Positions 13,779 through 15,213 of a stretch of DNA of 15,213 nt are shown here, piece after piece. Source of the stretch: DSNY01 sp037442465. GTDB lineage: Bacteria > Pseudomonadota > Gammaproteobacteria > Burkholderiales > Burkholderiaceae_F. A model generated the notes under the pieces. It was given only the letters and a program-made list of their open reading frames with translations. It searched no databases and was not told the DNA's origin. The first letter of the stretch is position 1. The number at the start of each line of letters is the position of its first letter. The stretch is from positions 1 to 15,213 of the forward strand of contig JBBIQI010000073.1 of NCBI GenBank assembly GCA_037442465.1. The letters run 5' to 3'. Both the position numbers and the translations under genes were made by a program.

Positions 13779-13800
13779 AAAAAACCGCCGCAAGGGCGGC
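13779..13800 (-). terminator. Rho-independent terminator of the AraC-type gene
   Basis: Read on the minus strand: GCCGCC, loop CTTGC, GGCGGT, then TTTTT (six T in all at 13784-13779). The 5 GC pairs plus one G-U pair and the T run are typical. It lies about 130 bp past the AraC stop codon and is the clearest terminator in the window. Confidence 0.7.
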
Positions 13801-13928
13801 AGTCGTCGACCCGGCGACGGCCGAGGCTGCATTGCACGGCGCCAACACCGCAAGTCCCGGTGCGCGCTTCGCGCCGCCGCGGCGACGCGGGCGTTGCGTG
13901 TCACCCTCGCGCTCGGCGCGGCTGACGT

Positions 13929-14948
13929 TCAGCGCCGATCCGTCGAGGGCTCGTCGCCGTCGACGATCCCGCGGGCGATCGCCTCGCCGCGCCGCCAGCG
14001 CGCCGGCGTGTGTCCCGTCACGCGGCGAAACGCCTTCGAGAAGACCGGCTGCGACGCGTAGCCCACCGCCTCGGCGACGCGGTCCAGGCTCGCGCGATCG
14101 CTGCGCAGCAGGTTCGCCGCGCGGGCGATGCGCCAATGCGTCAGATAGCTCATCGGCGGCTCGCCGACGAGCGCCTTGAAGCGAACCGCCAGCGCGGTGC
14201 GCGATGCGCCGACCGCGCGCGCCAGTTCGTCGAGCGTCCATGGCTGCGCGTACCGTTCGTGCATTAGCGCGAGCGCCCGCGCCACGCGCGGGTCGACGAG
14301 CCCGCGCATCCAGCCGCTGCGCGCGCCGTCCTGCGCGATGAAAGCGCGCACCGCCTGGATGAACAGGACGTCCGCCAGGCGCCGCAGCACGGTGCGCCCG
14401 CCCAGCAGGCCCGAGTCGATCTCGCCGTGAATGAAGCGCAGCGTCGGCTCCAGCCACCGCGCGACCGCGGGGTCGGCCCCGCGCAGATGAATCAGCGGGG
14501 GCAACGCGCCGAACAGCGGATTGATCTTCAGCGCGTCGTACGAAAAGAAGCCGCCCGTCACGCGCGCGACGATCGGCCCCGCGCCGGGGCCGCGGACATG
14601 GCCGTGCGCGTCCATCGGATACGCCTCGACGAACTGCTCGAACGGCAGCACCGGCGCGCCGCGCGCCGAGCGGATCACGTGCGGCGCACCGTGCGGCAGC
14701 AGCACGAAATCGCCTGCTTCGACCGCGCGCGCCGCCCCACGCCGGCCGACCTGGATCTCGCAGCGCCCCTCGGTCACGGCGTAGAACGGAGCGCGGCCGG
14801 CGCGCTCGATGGACACGCCACACGGCGCACGTAGATCGACGGTGAAGTAAACGGTGGCCTCGAGTCGCACCTGCTCCATCACGTCGGAGAGCAGATCGAA
14901 CGTCGGTGCCGCCGGTCGGGCTTGCGAGCGGTCTGAACGAATCGACAT
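13929..14948 (-). CDS. AraC family transcriptional regulator with cupin-6-type sensor domain
   Basis: A 339-residue DNA-binding regulator. The N-terminal half (about 15-200) is a cupin_6/AraC-binding type domain: DLLSDVMEQVRLEATVYFTV, FYAVTEGRCEIQVG, GDFVLLPHGAPHVIRS, GGFFSYDALKINPLFGALPP. The C-terminal half (about 225-325) has two helix-turn-helix motifs, WTLDELARAVGASRTALAVRFK and LDRVAEAVGYASQPVFSKAFRRVTGHTPARWR, the second being the AraC signature. The ATG at 14948 is chosen for AGGA 8 nt upstream and because the family start follows closely; 40 further codons are open upstream. It is divergent from the exported-protein gene at 15058 with 109 bp between starts, so it probably controls that gene and itself. 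The effector is unknown. A terminator follows at 13779-13800. Confidence 0.93.
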   Translation of the reverse strand: MSIRSDRSQARPAAPTFDLLSDVMEQVRLEATVYFTVDLRAPCGVSIERAGRAPFYAVTEGRCEIQVGRRGAARAVEAGDFVLLPHGAPHVIRSARGAPVLPFEQFVEAYPMDAHGHVRGPGAGPIVARVTGGFFSYDALKINPLFGALPPLIHLRGADPAVARWLEPTLRFIHGEIDSGLLGGRTVLRRLADVLFIQAVRAFIAQDGARSGWMRGLVDPRVARALALMHERYAQPWTLDELARAVGASRTALAVRFKALVGEPPMSYLTHWRIARAANLLRSDRASLDRVAEAVGYASQPVFSKAFRRVTGHTPARWRRGEAIARGIVDGDEPSTDRR

Positions 14949-15057
14949 GAACTTTGTCCTGCCGCGTCTGTTTTTTCGGACGCCGAGCGCGCACTGTACG
15001 CGTCGTGAATGCGGTCGTGTCGATTCGACGGACCGTCCAACCCGAAAGGAGCCGAAG
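14949..15057. promoter_or_regulatory. Divergent control region between the AraC-type regulator and the exported-protein gene
   Basis: 109 bp separate two divergent starts. Short symmetric sites are visible: GTCGA-T-TCGAC and ACGG-A-CCGT between about 15019 and 15037. They are candidate operators for the AraC-type regulator. A clear -10/-35 pair could not be picked on either strand. Confidence 0.4.
15045..15051 (+). promoter_or_regulatory. Shine-Dalgarno AAAGGAG of the gene at the window end
   Basis: AAAGGAG lies 6 nt before the ATG at 15058, one of the strongest ribosome binding sites in the window. It supports a real gene start although the gene is cut by the window end. Confidence 0.75.
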
Positions 15058-15213
15058 ATGCGTACCAAACCTGTCTGCCTCGCCCTCGTGCTCGCCGCGA
15101 CCGCCTGGTCGGTCCAGGCGCAGACCGCCCAACCCGCGTCCGAACGCGGCGCGCGGCCACCCGTGACCGTCGGCGCGCTCGAGCCCCGCGCGGCCGCGGC
15201 TGCCCCGCGGGCG
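15058..15213 (+). CDS. N-terminal part of an exported protein (cut by the window end)
   Basis: The frame is open from the ATG at 15058 to the last base (52 codons, no stop). The first residues form a clear Sec signal peptide: MRTKP, then hydrophobic VCLALVLAATAW, then SVQA with probable cleavage after residue 21 or so before QTAQ. C7 lies within the hydrophobic stretch and is not a lipobox. What follows (RPPVTVGALEPRAAAAAP) is low-complexity and too short for a family call. The strong Shine-Dalgarno and the divergent AraC-type regulator suggest a regulated exported or envelope protein, possibly the regulator's target. Product unknown. Confidence 0.65.
   Translation, partial: MRTKPVCLALVLAATAWSVQAQTAQPASERGARPPVTVGALEPRAAAAAPRA

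Noticed and set aside
13756..15132. Minus-strand open frame of 458 codons over the AraC gene
   Set aside because: The AraC frame has intact helix-turn-helix signatures; this one is an Arg-rich shadow that also reads through the terminator region.

Overview
The window is about 70% G+C, densely coded and looks like a piece of a betaproteobacterial chromosome, most probably order Burkholderiales. The best marker is a Burkholderia-type uracil phosphoribosyltransferase. The DUF3014, DUF3144, DUF423 and cupin-type AraC families and the strong G/C third-position bias agree with this. I see no tRNA, rRNA, transposase, integrase, phage gene or CRISPR array. The sequence reads as ordinary chromosome interrupted by several intergenic repeat elements.

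Layout. (1) 1-3451, plus strand: a palindromic GC-rich leader, then a large membrane-bound hybrid sensor kinase (six TM segments, four PAS domains, HisKA, HATPase, receiver). (2) 3452-3628: a gap holding an imperfect inverted repeat that contains three tandem CCTCTGTG units. (3) 3629-6643, minus strand: a compact four-gene unit transcribed DUF423 membrane protein, HEAT-repeat DNA alkylation repair protein, NYN/OST-HTH protein, upp. (4) 6701-7000, plus: DUF3144 protein. (5) 6997-7509, minus: exported BON-domain protein, convergent with DUF3144 and sharing a CTAG double stop. (6) 7767-10888, minus: DUF3014 membrane-anchored protein, transglutaminase-like protein and a Tat-type amidohydrolase; the last two overlap by 4 bp. 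(7) 11226-11516, plus: an orphan HicA-fold protein. (8) 11528-13177, minus: aldo/keto reductase and class I methyltransferase. (9) 13178-13928: a 750-bp gap with a degenerate 18-bp tandem array, a dispersed-repeat-like sequence, palindromes and a minus-strand terminator. (10) 13929-14948, minus: cupin-type AraC regulator, divergent from the start of an exported protein that runs off the window at 15213.

How the parts may work together. The kinase has no HPt domain and no adjacent response regulator, so its output partner lies elsewhere. Tight spacing suggests that upp, the NYN protein, the alkylation-repair protein and DUF423 are co-transcribed, which places a predicted RNase/RNA-binding protein among nucleic-acid repair and pyrimidine salvage genes. 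The DUF3014/transglutaminase-like/amidohydrolase set is probably a cell-envelope unit of unknown function. It is bracketed by two copies, in direct orientation, of a diverged repeat of about 170 bp. That bracketing, the 18-bp array and the gene set itself are the observations most worth a second look. Nothing here can be declared a new defence or biosynthetic system from sequence alone.
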